In this document: positions 8,105 to 17,180 of the stretch, piece after piece
Numbering within the stretch: position 1 is the first letter of the stretch
How the letters are laid out: each line of letters starts with the position of its first letter
DNA from: Shimia litoralis
GTDB taxonomy: Bacteria > Pseudomonadota > Alphaproteobacteria > Rhodobacterales > Rhodobacteraceae
Length of the DNA: 64,000 nt
Direction: 5' to 3'
Assembly: GCF_005518135.1 (NCBI RefSeq)
Contig: NZ_SULI01000014.1
Span: forward strand, 1 to 64,000
Program-made: the position numbers and the translations under genes
The notes under the pieces: model-generated
Seen by the model: the letters and a program-made list of their open reading frames with translations, nothing else
Databases searched by the model: none
Told to the model about the DNA's origin: nothing

Positions 8105-9925
8105 TTAGTCTTCCATCGCTTCTAGTTCGTCGATCATGTTGGAAATCATCGACAGACCTTTGTCCCAAAATTTGGGGTCAGAGGCATCCAGACCAAAGGG
8201 CGCCAAAAGCTCTTTGTGGTGTTTGGACCCGCCCGCCTTGAGCATATCAAAGTACTTTTCTTCAAAGCCCTCGTCGCCTTCGGCATAGACCGCATAGAGC
8301 GCGTTCACCAAGCCGTCGCCAAACGCATAGGCATAGACATAGAATGGCGAGTGCACAAAGTGCGGGATATAGGCCCAGAAGGTCTCGTAGCCGTCCATAT
8401 ATTCAAACGCTTCCCCAAGGCTTTCGGCTTGGACCGACATCCACAGGGCGTTGATGTCATCAGGTGTCAATTCGCCTTCGCGCCGCGCCGCATGCAGTTT
8501 GCATTCAAAGTCATAAAACGCGATTTGGCGCACAACCGTGTTGATCATGTCTTCGACTTTGCCTGCCAGCAAGATTTTGCGCTGTTCTTGGGTTTCGGCC
8601 TTTTCCAGCATCTTGCGGAAGGTCAGCATTTCGCCAAACACCGATGCGGTTTCCGCCAACGTCAGGGGGGTCGATGACAGCATCTCGCCTTGCTCTGCGG
8701 CCAGCACTTGATGCACACCGTGACCCAGTTCGTGGGCCAAGGTCATCACGTCGCGCGGTTTGCCCAAATAGTTCAGCATCACATAGGGGTGCACGTCGGT
8801 GACCGTCGGGTGGGCAAACGCACCGGGGGCCTTGCCAGGCTTGACGCCTGCATCAATCCAACCTTTGTCAAAGAAGGGTTGCGCGATCTCGGCCATGCGT
8901 GGATCAAAGGCGGCATAGGCCTCCATCACCGTGTCTTGGGCTTGGTCCCAATCGACGATTTGGGTGTCTTCCATCGGCAGCGGGGCATTGCGATCCCAGA
9001 CCTGCATCACGTCCAGCCCCAGCCACTTGCGCTTGAGCTCGTAATAGCGATGCGACAGTTTGGGATAGGCCGCAACCACGGCATTGCGCAGCGCCTCGAC
9101 CACTTCGGGCTCTACATCGTTGGACAGGTGGCGCCCAGTTTGGGCGGTCGGCATGCCACGCCAGCGGTCGATGACCTCTTTTTCCTTGGCGGATGTATTG
9201 TGCACGCGGGCAAAGGTTTTCACATTTTCGGCAAACACACGGGCCAATTCACGCGCGGCCAACTCGCGTTTGGCGCGGTCTTGATCCGTGAGATAGTTCA
9301 ACGTGGCTTCGATGTTGAGCTCTTGACCTTCCATGTCAAAGGTCAGACCGGCGATGGTTTCATCAAACAGGCGTTCCCATGCGTCGCCAACAACCCCAAG
9401 ATCATGCAGGAACTTTTCCAGCTCGTCAGACAGCTGATAAGGTTTCATCGCACGAATGCGATCAAACACTGGCTTGTACCGCGCCAAATCCGCATTCTGG
9501 TCAAACGCCCCATCCAACGCATCATCTTCCAGCCGGTTCAATTCCAACGTGAAGAACACCAAGGGGGTTGTGAAATCTGTCAGCTTTTCCTGACAGTTGG
9601 ACATGAATTGCGCGCGTTCAGCATCGGTGGTCAGCTGATAATACCGCAATCCTGCATATGACATGATCCGGCCCGAAATTGCGCTGATTTTTTCGTTGCG
9701 CAGCACACAGGTCAACAATCCGTCTGCATCAAGAGTTGCCAGCTTGCCTTCGTAATCGGCTGCAAACGCGGCGCACTCTTTCTCGAGCCACTCCAGGTCG
9801 CGCTCAAGCTCGGGGGCGGTGGGCGATGTATAGAGATCGCTCAGGTCCCATTCTGGCAGGTTGCCAAGGTCGTCAGAGCCATGGCTGGCGTTGGCATCAA
9901 GAACAGGAAAAGGAAAGTCGCGCAT
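8105..9925 (-). CDS. pepF: oligoendopeptidase F (M3 family zinc metallopeptidase)
   Basis: A cytoplasmic zinc peptidase of the M3 family that cuts short peptides, about 606 residues from the chosen start. The zinc-binding HELGHGVHQ motif lies at about residue 395-400, with the third ligand Glu expected in LTLAETASVFGEML downstream, and the N-terminal helical lid region is complete. The open frame begins at 9958, but the ATG at 9925 has the better ribosome binding site (AAAGG, 8 nt upstream) and gives the start MRDFPFPV expected for roseobacter homologues. No partner genes are apparent. Role: peptide turnover. Confidence 0.9.
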   Translation of the reverse strand: MRDFPFPVLDANASHGSDDLGNLPEWDLSDLYTSPTAPELERDLEWLEKECAAFAADYEGKLATLDADGLLTCVLRNEKISAISGRIMSYAGLRYYQLTTDAERAQFMSNCQEKLTDFTTPLVFFTLELNRLEDDALDGAFDQNADLARYKPVFDRIRAMKPYQLSDELEKFLHDLGVVGDAWERLFDETIAGLTFDMEGQELNIEATLNYLTDQDRAKRELAARELARVFAENVKTFARVHNTSAKEKEVIDRWRGMPTAQTGRHLSNDVEPEVVEALRNAVVAAYPKLSHRYYELKRKWLGLDVMQVWDRNAPLPMEDTQIVDWDQAQDTVMEAYAAFDPRMAEIAQPFFDKGWIDAGVKPGKAPGAFAHPTVTDVHPYVMLNYLGKPRDVMTLAHELGHGVHQVLAAEQGEMLSSTPLTLAETASVFGEMLTFRKMLEKAETQEQRKILLAGKVEDMINTVVRQIAFYDFECKLHAARREGELTPDDINALWMSVQAESLGEAFEYMDGYETFWAYIPHFVHSPFYVYAYAFGDGLVNALYAVYAEGDEGFEEKYFDMLKAGGSKHHKELLAPFGLDASDPKFWDKGLSMISNMIDELEAMED

Positions 9926-10051
9926 AAGAGGCACCTTTGTTGAATTCATTTGTTGCATGACAGATAGGCGCAGCTTGCGGGGGTGTTCAAGGGCTGCTTG
10001 TGCTCAAGGGTCAAAGCAGTAGGGTGCAACGGGCAATGAGAGGGAAGTTTT

Positions 10052-10888
10052 ATGCGTTTTTTGAGGTATGGCGAGATAGGATCCGAGAAACCCGGCGTGA
10101 TGGATGCAATGGGTGCAATTCGGGATTTGTCATCCATTATTGATGATTTCACGCCTGATGTGCTTCAGAATTTACCGGATGTGGACCCTGCAGGTTTGCC
10201 TCTGGTTGAGGGGACACCACGCATTGGGGTGCCCGTCGCGCACGTCGGAAAATTTGTCTGTATTGGCCTGAATTACTCTGATCATGCCGAGGAAGCGGGC
10301 ATGGCCATTCCCACTGAACCCATTGTGTTTATGAAAGCCACAAGCGCCATTGTCGGTCCGAATGATCCGGTGGTCTTACCACGGGGATCAGTCAAAGGAG
10401 ATTGGGAGGTCGAGTTGGGCGTCGTGATCGGCAAACCCGCCAAATACGTCAGCGAGGCCGATGCTTTGGATCATGTTGCGGGGTATTGCATTGCCCACGA
10501 TGTGTCCGAGCGCGAATTTCAGATTGAGAGGGGTGGCAATTGGACCAAAGGAAAAAGTTGTGACAGCTTTGGGCCATTGGGGCCTTGGCTTGTGACACCG
10601 GATGAAATCAGCGACCCGCAAAACCTTGACTTGTCTCTGGACCTGAACGGTACGCGGATGCAAACCGGAAACACACGCGCAATGGTGTTTTCTGTGGCGC
10701 AGATCATTTCGTATCTGTCACAGATGATGAGCCTGCAACCGGGGGATGTCATTGCCACCGGAACACCGCCCGGCGTCGGCATGGGGATGACGCCGCCGCG
10801 CTATCTCAGGGCAGGTGACAGGCTTGACTTGTCGGTTCAGGGGTTGGGCCGTCAATCACAGACAGTTTTACAAGACAGCGATGCGTAA
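10052..10888 (+). CDS. fumarylacetoacetate hydrolase (FAH) family protein
   Basis: The 278-residue protein has the FAH-fold C-terminal domain that binds a divalent metal through an acidic triad, here Glu119, Glu121 (WEVELG) and Asp150 (IAHDVSERE), with the family hallmarks GLNYSDHA and TGTPPGVG. Members cleave or hydrate acylpyruvates and similar 2-oxo acids; close relatives are annotated as 2,4-diketo-3-deoxy-L-fuconate hydrolase or ureidoglycolate lyase, and the two are not reliably separated by sequence. It ends 6 bp before the stop of the convergent lipase gene and has no pathway neighbours, so the substrate remains open. Confidence 0.85.
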   Translation: MRFLRYGEIGSEKPGVMDAMGAIRDLSSIIDDFTPDVLQNLPDVDPAGLPLVEGTPRIGVPVAHVGKFVCIGLNYSDHAEEAGMAIPTEPIVFMKATSAIVGPNDPVVLPRGSVKGDWEVELGVVIGKPAKYVSEADALDHVAGYCIAHDVSEREFQIERGGNWTKGKSCDSFGPLGPWLVTPDEISDPQNLDLSLDLNGTRMQTGNTRAMVFSVAQIISYLSQMMSLQPGDVIATGTPPGVGMGMTPPRYLRAGDRLDLSVQGLGRQSQTVLQDSDA

Positions 10889-10894
10889 TCTGGC

Positions 10895-11866
10895 CTAAGC
10901 AGTTTTGCTCTTTTGATCCGCCGTCTCACGATGCGAGTCAAAAAATGCCGCACATTCTGCGAACACTTGGTCTCGGGTCTCGGGGACTTCCATCATGACC
11001 TCGTGTTCGGCATGTTCCAGAAGGCGCAATGAGCCGTTGGGCCAGCTTGCCATCCTGTCGTGAATAGATGTCGGATCAACAATGCGCTCTTGGTCGCCCA
11101 AAAAGGTGACACAAGGCACGTTTGGCGCTGGTTGTCGTGCCAGTTCTTTCATCTCGCCAAGGGCCTCGTGCAGCCAATGCATGCTCGGGCCGCCCAGTGC
11201 CAAATCAGGATAGCTGCGCACTTGATCCTGCATATAGCGAAACATCTCGGGATCTTTGGTCAGTGTGTTACCTTCAAAAGGTTCCGCGAGCACATAGGTT
11301 TTTTGTTTGGTGCCCGGCGCATATTGATGCCCAAGGCCGGCACGTTTGCTGACCCATCCCAACGCCCACGCCGCAGGGCGCAGCACAGACGACATCAGAA
11401 TGCCCCACATCGGTGCGCTAAAGACCGCGGCATTTACAGGCAGCCCCGACATCACAGCACGCAAGCCAATACACCCCCCCATTGAATGACCAATAAGGAA
11501 ATAGGGTTTCGGAAGATCAAGCTCTTGAGCGGCCCGCAAGGCGGCGGCCACATCTTTTTGGTAGTCGTCGAATGTGCCGACATGCCCTGTGCTTGGATCG
11601 GTCAAAAATCGATCGGCAAGCCCCTGACCTCGCCAGTCAATTGCCAGAACGCTATAGCCGTGTTGGCCGAATGACTCGGCCGCACGCCCATATTTTTCGA
11701 CAAATTCGGTGCGCCCTGGAAAAAGCAGGATAGTGCCTTTTTCGGAGGGCGCACGCCAATGCGCAATACGAATGCGCACCCCGTCCAGTGTCTCAAGCCA
11801 ATGGGCCTCTGCCGACTCTGGCCCTTCGGCCACGTCGTGATAGAATGGAGCAGGGTGCATCATCAT
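10895..11866 (-). CDS. alpha/beta hydrolase, lysophospholipase/monoacylglycerol lipase-like
   Basis: A 323-residue serine hydrolase of the PldB type. The nucleophile elbow GHSMGG places the catalytic Ser at 128; Asp in FLGDQERIVD and His in EHAEHEVMME complete a plausible triad. There is no signal peptide, so it is cytoplasmic or membrane-associated. Its ATG follows the TGA of the SCP2-domain gene without a gap (TGAATG), and two more ATG codons follow immediately, so the two genes are translationally coupled. A lipid carrier next to a lipid hydrolase suggests a joint role in acyl-lipid turnover, which is an inference from context. Confidence 0.85.
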   Translation of the reverse strand: MMMHPAPFYHDVAEGPESAEAHWLETLDGVRIRIAHWRAPSEKGTILLFPGRTEFVEKYGRAAESFGQHGYSVLAIDWRGQGLADRFLTDPSTGHVGTFDDYQKDVAAALRAAQELDLPKPYFLIGHSMGGCIGLRAVMSGLPVNAAVFSAPMWGILMSSVLRPAAWALGWVSKRAGLGHQYAPGTKQKTYVLAEPFEGNTLTKDPEMFRYMQDQVRSYPDLALGGPSMHWLHEALGEMKELARQPAPNVPCVTFLGDQERIVDPTSIHDRMASWPNGSLRLLEHAEHEVMMEVPETRDQVFAECAAFFDSHRETADQKSKTA

Positions 11867-12157
11867 TCAGGCAAGCACTGAACCTAGTTTCATAGCCATA
11901 CCCATGTCGCCGTCGACGCTGAGTTTGCCAGTCATAAAGGCCGCTGTGGGGTTTGTGTCGCCTTCAAGGATAGATTGGAAGGTCTCGGCGTCTGCAGTAA
12001 GTGTCACGTCGGTCTCTTCATCAGACGCGCGCACGCCGTCTGCGTCGATGACAATGCCACCTTCGCCTTCGATCATAAATTTGGCAGAGCCGTCGAACGC
12101 AGCACCGGTCAGTTTTTCAGTCAAAGCAGCTACAGCAGCAGTTACGATATCGCTCAT
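11867..12157 (-). CDS. SCP2 sterol-binding domain protein
   Basis: This 96-residue protein is a single SCP2 domain, a fold with a hydrophobic tunnel for fatty acyl or sterol-like ligands; the typical C-terminal pattern is present (TADAETFQSILEG, AFMTGKLSVDGDMGMAMKL). The ATG at 12157 was chosen over the upstream one at 12253 because it has a ribosome binding site (GAAGG) and gives the usual length; the longer frame would overlap the divergent TPR gene. It is translationally coupled to the lipase gene downstream. Confidence 0.85.
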   Translation of the reverse strand: MSDIVTAAVAALTEKLTGAAFDGSAKFMIEGEGGIVIDADGVRASDEETDVTLTADAETFQSILEGDTNPTAAFMTGKLSVDGDMGMAMKLGSVLA

Positions 12158-12227
12158 GATTTTTTGATCCTTCGATTGAAGCGCGCCTCTGGTAAATTGT
12201 GTCGCGCAGACTAATATCAATAGAGTT

Positions 12228-12794
12228 ATGGCTGTCTTAAATTCTTTTCTCAAACATACCGTCGCGGCAGCTTTTGCTGCAACCGTATTTTTGTGTCCAA
12301 TTGCTGTAAGTGCACAAAATTCCGATGTGTCGGTGTTGATGGCCCAGCTCAGAGACGCTGATCCCGTGGATGCACAGCGGATTGCAAAAGAAATTCAACT
12401 TGAATGGGATCAATCTGGGTCTGCGTCGGCTGATTTCTTACTCAAGCGTGGACGAGACGCGTTAAGACGCGGTGATACAGAGGCCGCTTTGGATCACTTG
12501 ACGGCTTTGGTCGATCATGCGCCGATGTTTGCCGAGGGCTGGGTTGCGCGCGCGGCAGCTTATTTCCAGGCTGATATGTATGGCCCTGCCGTGCATGATC
12601 TTGAACAGGCGCTGGCGCTGAACCCCACCCATTTTGAGGCGATCATTGGTCTGGCCCTGATTTTTGAAGTGATCGATCGTCCGCAAGAGGCTTATGAGGC
12701 CTACCAGCAGGTCAAGGCTATACATCCGCACCACGCAGACGTAACAGAGGGTCTGCAACGACTCGAGCCATTGGTCAAAGGCCAAGCGCTCTAA
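12228..12794 (+). CDS. exported tetratricopeptide repeat protein
   Basis: The 188-residue protein has a signal peptide (about residues 1-29, cleavage after SAQ or VSA) and then at least two TPR units (for example RGRDALRRGDTEAALDHL and WVARAAAYFQADMYGPAVHD), a fold for protein-protein contacts, presumably in the periplasm. The partner is unknown. It ends 16 bp before the helicase gene on the same strand, so cotranscription is likely. Homologues of similar size sit at this position in other roseobacters, as far as I recall. Confidence 0.8.
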   Translation: MAVLNSFLKHTVAAAFAATVFLCPIAVSAQNSDVSVLMAQLRDADPVDAQRIAKEIQLEWDQSGSASADFLLKRGRDALRRGDTEAALDHLTALVDHAPMFAEGWVARAAAYFQADMYGPAVHDLEQALALNPTHFEAIIGLALIFEVIDRPQEAYEAYQQVKAIHPHHADVTEGLQRLEPLVKGQAL

Positions 12795-12810
12795 GGAGAT
12801 GGGTGGCAAG

Positions 12811-15591
12811 ATGTCTGGACAGGGGCGGATCACCGCGGTTTTGGGGCCGACAAATACCGGAAAAACCCATTATGCCATCGAGCGTATGCTTGGCTATCGT
12901 ACTGGTATTATTGGATTGCCCCTGCGTTTGCTGGCCCGAGAGGTCTATGACCGAATTGTCGCTATACGCGGACCGTCCGTTGTTGCGCTGGTCACCGGAG
13001 AAGAGCGTATTCTGCCGCCGCGGGCCCAATATTGGGTTTGCACCGTAGAGGCCATGCCCGAAGGCATGGGCTGTGATTTTCTGGCAATTGACGAAATTCA
13101 GCTGTGTGCGGACCCCGAGCGTGGGCACGTGTTTACCGACCGATTGCTGCGGTCGCGCGGGGCACAGGAAACCCTGTTTCTCGGCAGCGATACGATGCGT
13201 GGGACAATTTCTGCGCTCGTGCCGGGCGTTGATTTTGTGCACCGCGACCGCATGTCGACACTGTCATATTCGGGGCCACGCAAGCTGAGCCGGATGCAGC
13301 CGCGTTCTGCGATTGTCGGATTTTCCGTGGACAACGTATATGCGATTGCCGAACTGTTGCGCCGCCAAAAGGGCGGGGCCGCCGTGGTCATGGGCGCGCT
13401 AAGCCCGCGCACGCGCAACGCGCAGGTCGAGCTGTATCAAAATGGCGATGTGGATTTTCTGGTGGCCACCGATGCCATTGGGATGGGGTTGAATTTGGAT
13501 ATTGACCACGTCGCCTTTTCTTCGACGGTCAAATTCGACGGGCGACGTATGCGTCAGCTTGCACCAAACGAGCTGGCACAGATCGCAGGGCGCGCTGGTC
13601 GGGGGATGAGCCACGGGACGTTTGGTGTCACGGGCGAAGCGTCGTCGATGACTGATGATGTTGCCCAAGCGATTATGGATCACCGGTTTACGCCCATCAA
13701 AAAGCTGAACTGGCGCAATGCGGGCCTGCAATTTGGCACGATCGAGTCATTGATCCGATCGCTTGAGGCACCGTCGAACGACGAGATGCTGATTAAGGCC
13801 CGCGAGGCTGATGACCTTATGGCGCTCAAGACGATGTCCCAAGAGGCGGAAATTCGCGCACGCGCAAGCGACCCCAAGTCGGTCCGTCTGCTGTGGGATG
13901 TGTGTCGTATTCCGGATTTTCGCGGGATCAGCCATGCCGAGCACGCGAATCTTATTTCTGGAATTTATGGGTATTTGCATCAATCAGGGCACATTCCCGA
14001 CGATTGGATGGCGCGACAGGTCAAAAGGCTGGATCGTGCAGAAGGTGATATTGACACTTTGTCCAAGCGTCTCGCATACATTCGGACGTGGACATATGTT
14101 TCTCAGCGAAACGGGTGGGTTCATGACGAAAAGCATTGGCGCGGGGAGACGCGCGCTGTAGAAGATCGTCTGTCGGATGTGCTTCATGCAAAGCTGACGG
14201 AAAAATTCGTGGACCGGCGCACCTCGGTATTGCTGCGCCGGCTCAAACAAAAGGAGGCCCTTTTGGCCGAAGTGAATGACAAAGGTGAAGTGACCGTCGA
14301 AGGAGAATTCGTTGGTCGCCTAGAAGGGTTCCGTTTTATCGCGGACAAAGATGCAACTGGACAAGAAGCCAAAACGCTCAAGCAAGCAAGCTTGCAAGCC
14401 TTGGCACCGCATTTTCATCTGCGGGCTGACCGGTTTTACAATGCACCGGATACTGAGATCGATTTTACCGAACAGGGCGGCCTGATGTGGGGCGAGCATG
14501 CTGTTGGTAAATTGGTGGCCGGGGCCGAGCCCATGCGCCCAATGGTCGACGTGTTCGTAGACGAAGAGGCAGGCCCAGAGGTTCTTCAAAAAGTGCAGCG
14601 CCGATTGCAGCACTTTATTGACCGCAAGGTTGCTGCGCTGTTTGAACCACTGCACAATTTGTCAAACGACGAAGAGCTGAGTGGGCTTGCGCGTGGTTTT
14701 GCATTCCGCATGGTCGAATCTTTGGGTATTCTTCCGCGTGGCGATGTGGCCAACGAAGTCAAAGAGCTTGACCAAGACGCGCGCGGCGCATTGCGCAAGC
14801 ACGGTATTCGTTTTGGCCAGTTCACTATCTTTATGCCTTTGTTGCTCAAACCCGCCCCGACGCGCTTGCGTTTGGTGCTGTGGTCACTGGCCAACGGCTT
14901 GCAGGAATTCCCTGAATCGCCGCCCCCCGGTCTGGTGACCGTACCTGCGGGCAAAGGATTGCCGCAAGGCTATCACGCGATGGCCGGATACCGCGCCGCA
15001 GGCGAGCGCGCTGTGCGGATTGATATGTTGGAGCGTCTAGCAGATATGTTGCGGACCGAAGACAGTCGCGGCGGTTTCGAAGCCAAAGCAGACATGTTGT
15101 CGATTACCGGCATGACGCTTGAGCAGTTTGCGGACCTTATGGCTGGGCTTGGCTATAAGGCCGAAAAAGGCGAACGTGTTAAGGTCAAAGCGGCGGCCGA
15201 CGCGCCGGTTGTAGCGGAAGAGACTGCGGCTGACTCGGCCAACACCACCGCAGAGGACGCCGTTGCCGAACCCGCAGAACCGGTTGCCGAAGCCACGCCT
15301 GAGGGTGACGCGCCCGAAGCTGCGGCCCCGGAAATGGAAGTGTTCTATACCTTCACTTGGGGTGGAGGTCGCCAAAACAACCGCGGTCCTCGTCGTGACC
15401 AAGGTGGCCGTCGCGCCCAAGGTGATGCGCCGCGCGGCAAAGGCAAACCTGCTGGCAAGGGCAAGGGCAAAGGTCCACGCCGTGACACCGGGCCCAAACA
15501 GTTCCAATCACGCCCTCCTAAAAAGGAAAAAGCGATTGATCCGGACAACCCGTTTGCCGCAGCCCTTATGGGGCTCAAAGAAAAAGGCTAG
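12811..15591 (+). CDS. Suv3-like superfamily 2 RNA helicase with basic Gly-rich tail
   Basis: A 926-residue DExH-type helicase resembling mitochondrial Suv3, which unwinds RNA for the degradosome. Walker A is GPTNTGKTH (12-20), the Walker B variant is DEIQ (94-97), and the C-terminal RecA lobe has ATDAIGMGLNLDI and QIAGRAGRG. After about residue 790 the protein is low complexity: an Ala/Glu-rich acidic stretch, then a Lys/Arg/Gly-rich basic tail (for example RGKGKPAGKGKGKGPRRD), likely an RNA-binding arm. The ATG at 12811 sits 12 nt after AAGGAG (12793-12798); the ATG at 12799 abuts that sequence and is less likely. The S4-domain gene follows after 3 bp, supporting a joint RNA role. Confidence 0.87.
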   Translation: MSGQGRITAVLGPTNTGKTHYAIERMLGYRTGIIGLPLRLLAREVYDRIVAIRGPSVVALVTGEERILPPRAQYWVCTVEAMPEGMGCDFLAIDEIQLCADPERGHVFTDRLLRSRGAQETLFLGSDTMRGTISALVPGVDFVHRDRMSTLSYSGPRKLSRMQPRSAIVGFSVDNVYAIAELLRRQKGGAAVVMGALSPRTRNAQVELYQNGDVDFLVATDAIGMGLNLDIDHVAFSSTVKFDGRRMRQLAPNELAQIAGRAGRGMSHGTFGVTGEASSMTDDVAQAIMDHRFTPIKKLNWRNAGLQFGTIESLIRSLEAPSNDEMLIKAREADDLMALKTMSQEAEIRARASDPKSVRLLWDVCRIPDFRGISHAEHANLISGIYGYLHQSGHIPDDWMARQVKRLDRAEGDIDTLSKRLAYIRTWTYVSQRNGWVHDEKHWRGETRAVEDRLSDVLHAKLTEKFVDRRTSVLLRRLKQKEALLAEVNDKGEVTVEGEFVGRLEGFRFIADKDATGQEAKTLKQASLQALAPHFHLRADRFYNAPDTEIDFTEQGGLMWGEHAVGKLVAGAEPMRPMVDVFVDEEAGPEVLQKVQRRLQHFIDRKVAALFEPLHNLSNDEELSGLARGFAFRMVESLGILPRGDVANEVKELDQDARGALRKHGIRFGQFTIFMPLLLKPAPTRLRLVLWSLANGLQEFPESPPPGLVTVPAGKGLPQGYHAMAGYRAAGERAVRIDMLERLADMLRTEDSRGGFEAKADMLSITGMTLEQFADLMAGLGYKAEKGERVKVKAAADAPVVAEETAADSANTTAEDAVAEPAEPVAEATPEGDAPEAAAPEMEVFYTFTWGGGRQNNRGPRRDQGGRRAQGDAPRGKGKPAGKGKGKGPRRDTGPKQFQSRPPKKEKAIDPDNPFAAALMGLKEKG

Positions 15592-15594
15592 GGC

Positions 15595-15981
15595 GTGAGC
15601 ACACCCCTACCTAAACTGCGCCTCGACAAATGGTTGTGGCAGGCGCGGTTTTTCAAAACCCGCACATTGGCGGCCAAAGTTGTGACCGGTGGCCATGTGC
15701 GGGTGAATTCTACCAAAGTGTCCAAGGTGTCTTTTGGCGTCAGTGTCGGGGATACATTGACCTTTTTGCAGGGGCGGGATGTGCGCGTGGTCCGTATTCA
15801 GGACCTCGGGGTGCGGCGCGGGCCAGCCCAAGAGGCGCAACAGCTGTACGCGGATTTGAGCGAAGTCAAAGACAACGTTCCACGAGCCCCTAAATACGAG
15901 GGAAATGGGCGGCCAACCAAACGAGATCGGCGCAAACTCGATCTTAAACGCGCCGCTGACTTGAATGATCTGGCGGGCTGA
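15595..15981 (+). CDS. S4-domain RNA-binding protein, HslR-like
   Basis: The 128-residue protein starts with an S4 domain (RLDKWLWQARFFKTRTLAAK near residues 9-28) and ends in a basic tail (GRPTKRDRRKLDLKRA). It resembles HslR (Hsp15), which binds stalled 50S subunits carrying peptidyl-tRNA and helps recycle them after heat stress. It begins with GTG at 15595, 3 bp after the helicase stop, so the two genes are almost certainly cotranscribed and translationally coupled. Confidence 0.85.
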   Translation: MSTPLPKLRLDKWLWQARFFKTRTLAAKVVTGGHVRVNSTKVSKVSFGVSVGDTLTFLQGRDVRVVRIQDLGVRRGPAQEAQQLYADLSEVKDNVPRAPKYEGNGRPTKRDRRKLDLKRAADLNDLAG

Positions 15982-16022
15982 TTTAGCTAGGACGCCATAA
16001 AACGTTTAGATGAGACTCATCA

Positions 16023-16361
16023 ATGACCTATGTCGTGACCGAAAACTGTGTGGCCTGCAAATATACCGACTGTGTAGAAGTGTGCCCTGTAGATTGCTTT
16101 TATGAAGGCGAGAACTTTCTGGTAATTCACCCGGACGAGTGCATTGATTGTGGTGTATGCGAACCAGAATGCCCCGCAGACGCCATTCGTCCCGATACAG
16201 AGCCAGATATGGAAAAATGGGTCGAGTTTAACCGCAAGTATTCCGAGCTCTGGCCAGTGATCATCACCAAGAAAGATCAACTGCCCGAAGCAGAAGAACG
16301 TGATGGTGAGACCGGAAAAATGGAGAAATATTTCTCCGAGGCACCCGGCGAAGGTGGATAA
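16023..16361 (+). CDS. fdxA: 7Fe ferredoxin FdxA ([3Fe-4S][4Fe-4S])
   Basis: A 112-residue soluble electron carrier closely resembling Azotobacter ferredoxin I. By family pattern Cys9, Cys17 and Cys50 bind the [3Fe-4S] cluster and Cys21, Cys40, Cys43 and Cys46 the [4Fe-4S] cluster; the extra Cys12 and Cys25 seen in that family are also present. The C-terminal extension characteristic of FdxA is complete. It stands between the S4-domain gene and carD, a linkage common in Rhodobacterales. Three hairpins follow before carD. Confidence 0.93.
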   Translation: MTYVVTENCVACKYTDCVEVCPVDCFYEGENFLVIHPDECIDCGVCEPECPADAIRPDTEPDMEKWVEFNRKYSELWPVIITKKDQLPEAEERDGETGKMEKYFSEAPGEGG

Positions 16362-16447
16362 CAGTGATTCGCCCTGATTTATCGGGGTGTGATCTACTGA
16401 AACTGGTCTAAATTCATGAAAAGACATGAGAAACGCGCCGTTTCTCT

Positions 16448-16475
16448 TTGCCCTGCTTTAATAGGGGCAATTTTT
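16448..16475 (+). terminator. intrinsic terminator after fdxA
   Basis: TTGCCCT (16448-16454) pairs with AGGGGCAA (16463-16470, one bulged G) and is followed by five T, about 85 bp after the fdxA stop. Confidence 0.65.
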
Positions 16476-16479
16476 GTGT

Positions 16480-16548
16480 TATATTGTCGTTACAAAGAAA
16501 ATAATCACATGAAGTCACCCGCGTGCCGAACGCATTGGGTGGCTTTTT
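16480..16548 (+). ncRNA. candidate small transcription unit or leader between fdxA and carD
   Basis: After the fdxA terminator a TATATT box (16480-16485) is followed by a two-part hairpin: CACCC (16516-16520) with GGGTG (16537-16541), and inner GCGT (16521-16524) with ACGC (16530-16533), then C-T5 (16543-16548). That is a second intrinsic terminator with no gene between, so a short RNA could be made, or this could be a carD leader. The -35 match is poor and no family is recognised. Confidence 0.25.
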
Positions 16549-16569
16549 GCGCCACTGGACACCCGCCCA

Positions 16570-16588
16570 CGGGAAATACGATTTCCCG
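16570..16588 (+). promoter_or_regulatory. perfect hairpin in the carD leader
   Basis: CGGGAAAT (16570-16577) and ATTTCCCG (16581-16588) form a perfect inverted repeat with a 3-nt centre, 49 bp before the carD ATG. It could be a protein operator or an RNA hairpin. Confidence 0.4.
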
Positions 16589-16637
16589 CGTGTGTGCTTT
16601 TGTCTGACTGGTCTGGATAAACGTTAGGAAAGACTGC

Positions 16638-17156
16638 ATGAGCAAATCGAAGAAGAACGAATTTCGCCCGAACGAGTACGTTGTGTATCCGGCCCATGGC
16701 GTCGGCCAGATTGTGTCGATCGAAGAACAGGAAATTGCGGGCATCGAGCTAGAGCTTTTTGTGATTTCGTTTGAAAAAGACAAGATGACCTTGCGTGTTC
16801 CGACGCATAAGGCGACAGATATCGGCATGCGCAGCCTGAGCTCGCCGGATGTCATCAACCAAGCCATGACAACGCTTAAGGGCAAGGCCAAGGTCAAGCG
16901 CGCCATGTGGTCGCGTCGTGCGCAGGAATATGAACAAAAAATCAACTCAGGTGATTTGATTGCCATTGCCGAGGTCGTCCGCGATTTGCATCGCACGGAT
17001 GACCAGCGCGAGCAAAGCTATTCCGAGCGCCAGTTGTATGAAGCGGCTCTCGAGCGTTTGACACGCGAAGTTGCTGCTGTTGCAGGCGGGGATGAAGTGG
17101 CCGCAGCGAAACAAGTGGATGATGTTTTGGTGTCTCGTGCGCCAGCTGCTGCTTAA
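16638..17156 (+). CDS. carD: CarD-family transcriptional regulator
   Basis: A 172-residue protein with the N-terminal RNA-polymerase-interacting domain (about 8-65, starting NEYVVYPAHGVGQIVSIEEQ) and a helical C-terminal domain that contacts the upstream edge of the promoter bubble. In Rhodobacter sphaeroides CarD is needed for strong rRNA and many other promoters that lack a T at -7; that is family knowledge. The Ala-rich C-terminal end (about 145-172) is typical. It has its own intrinsic terminator (17181-17211), and complex hairpins lie upstream, suggesting separate regulation from fdxA. Confidence 0.92.
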   Translation: MSKSKKNEFRPNEYVVYPAHGVGQIVSIEEQEIAGIELELFVISFEKDKMTLRVPTHKATDIGMRSLSSPDVINQAMTTLKGKAKVKRAMWSRRAQEYEQKINSGDLIAIAEVVRDLHRTDDQREQSYSERQLYEAALERLTREVAAVAGGDEVAAAKQVDDVLVSRAPAAA

Positions 17157-17180
17157 CCGCTAAACTGTTGTAAGACCTTT

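Noticed and set aside
8216-9661. Long open frames antisense to pepF (153 and 323 codons)
   Set aside because: They lie entirely within a well-supported gene with an intact zinc motif; they reflect codon bias on the other strand.
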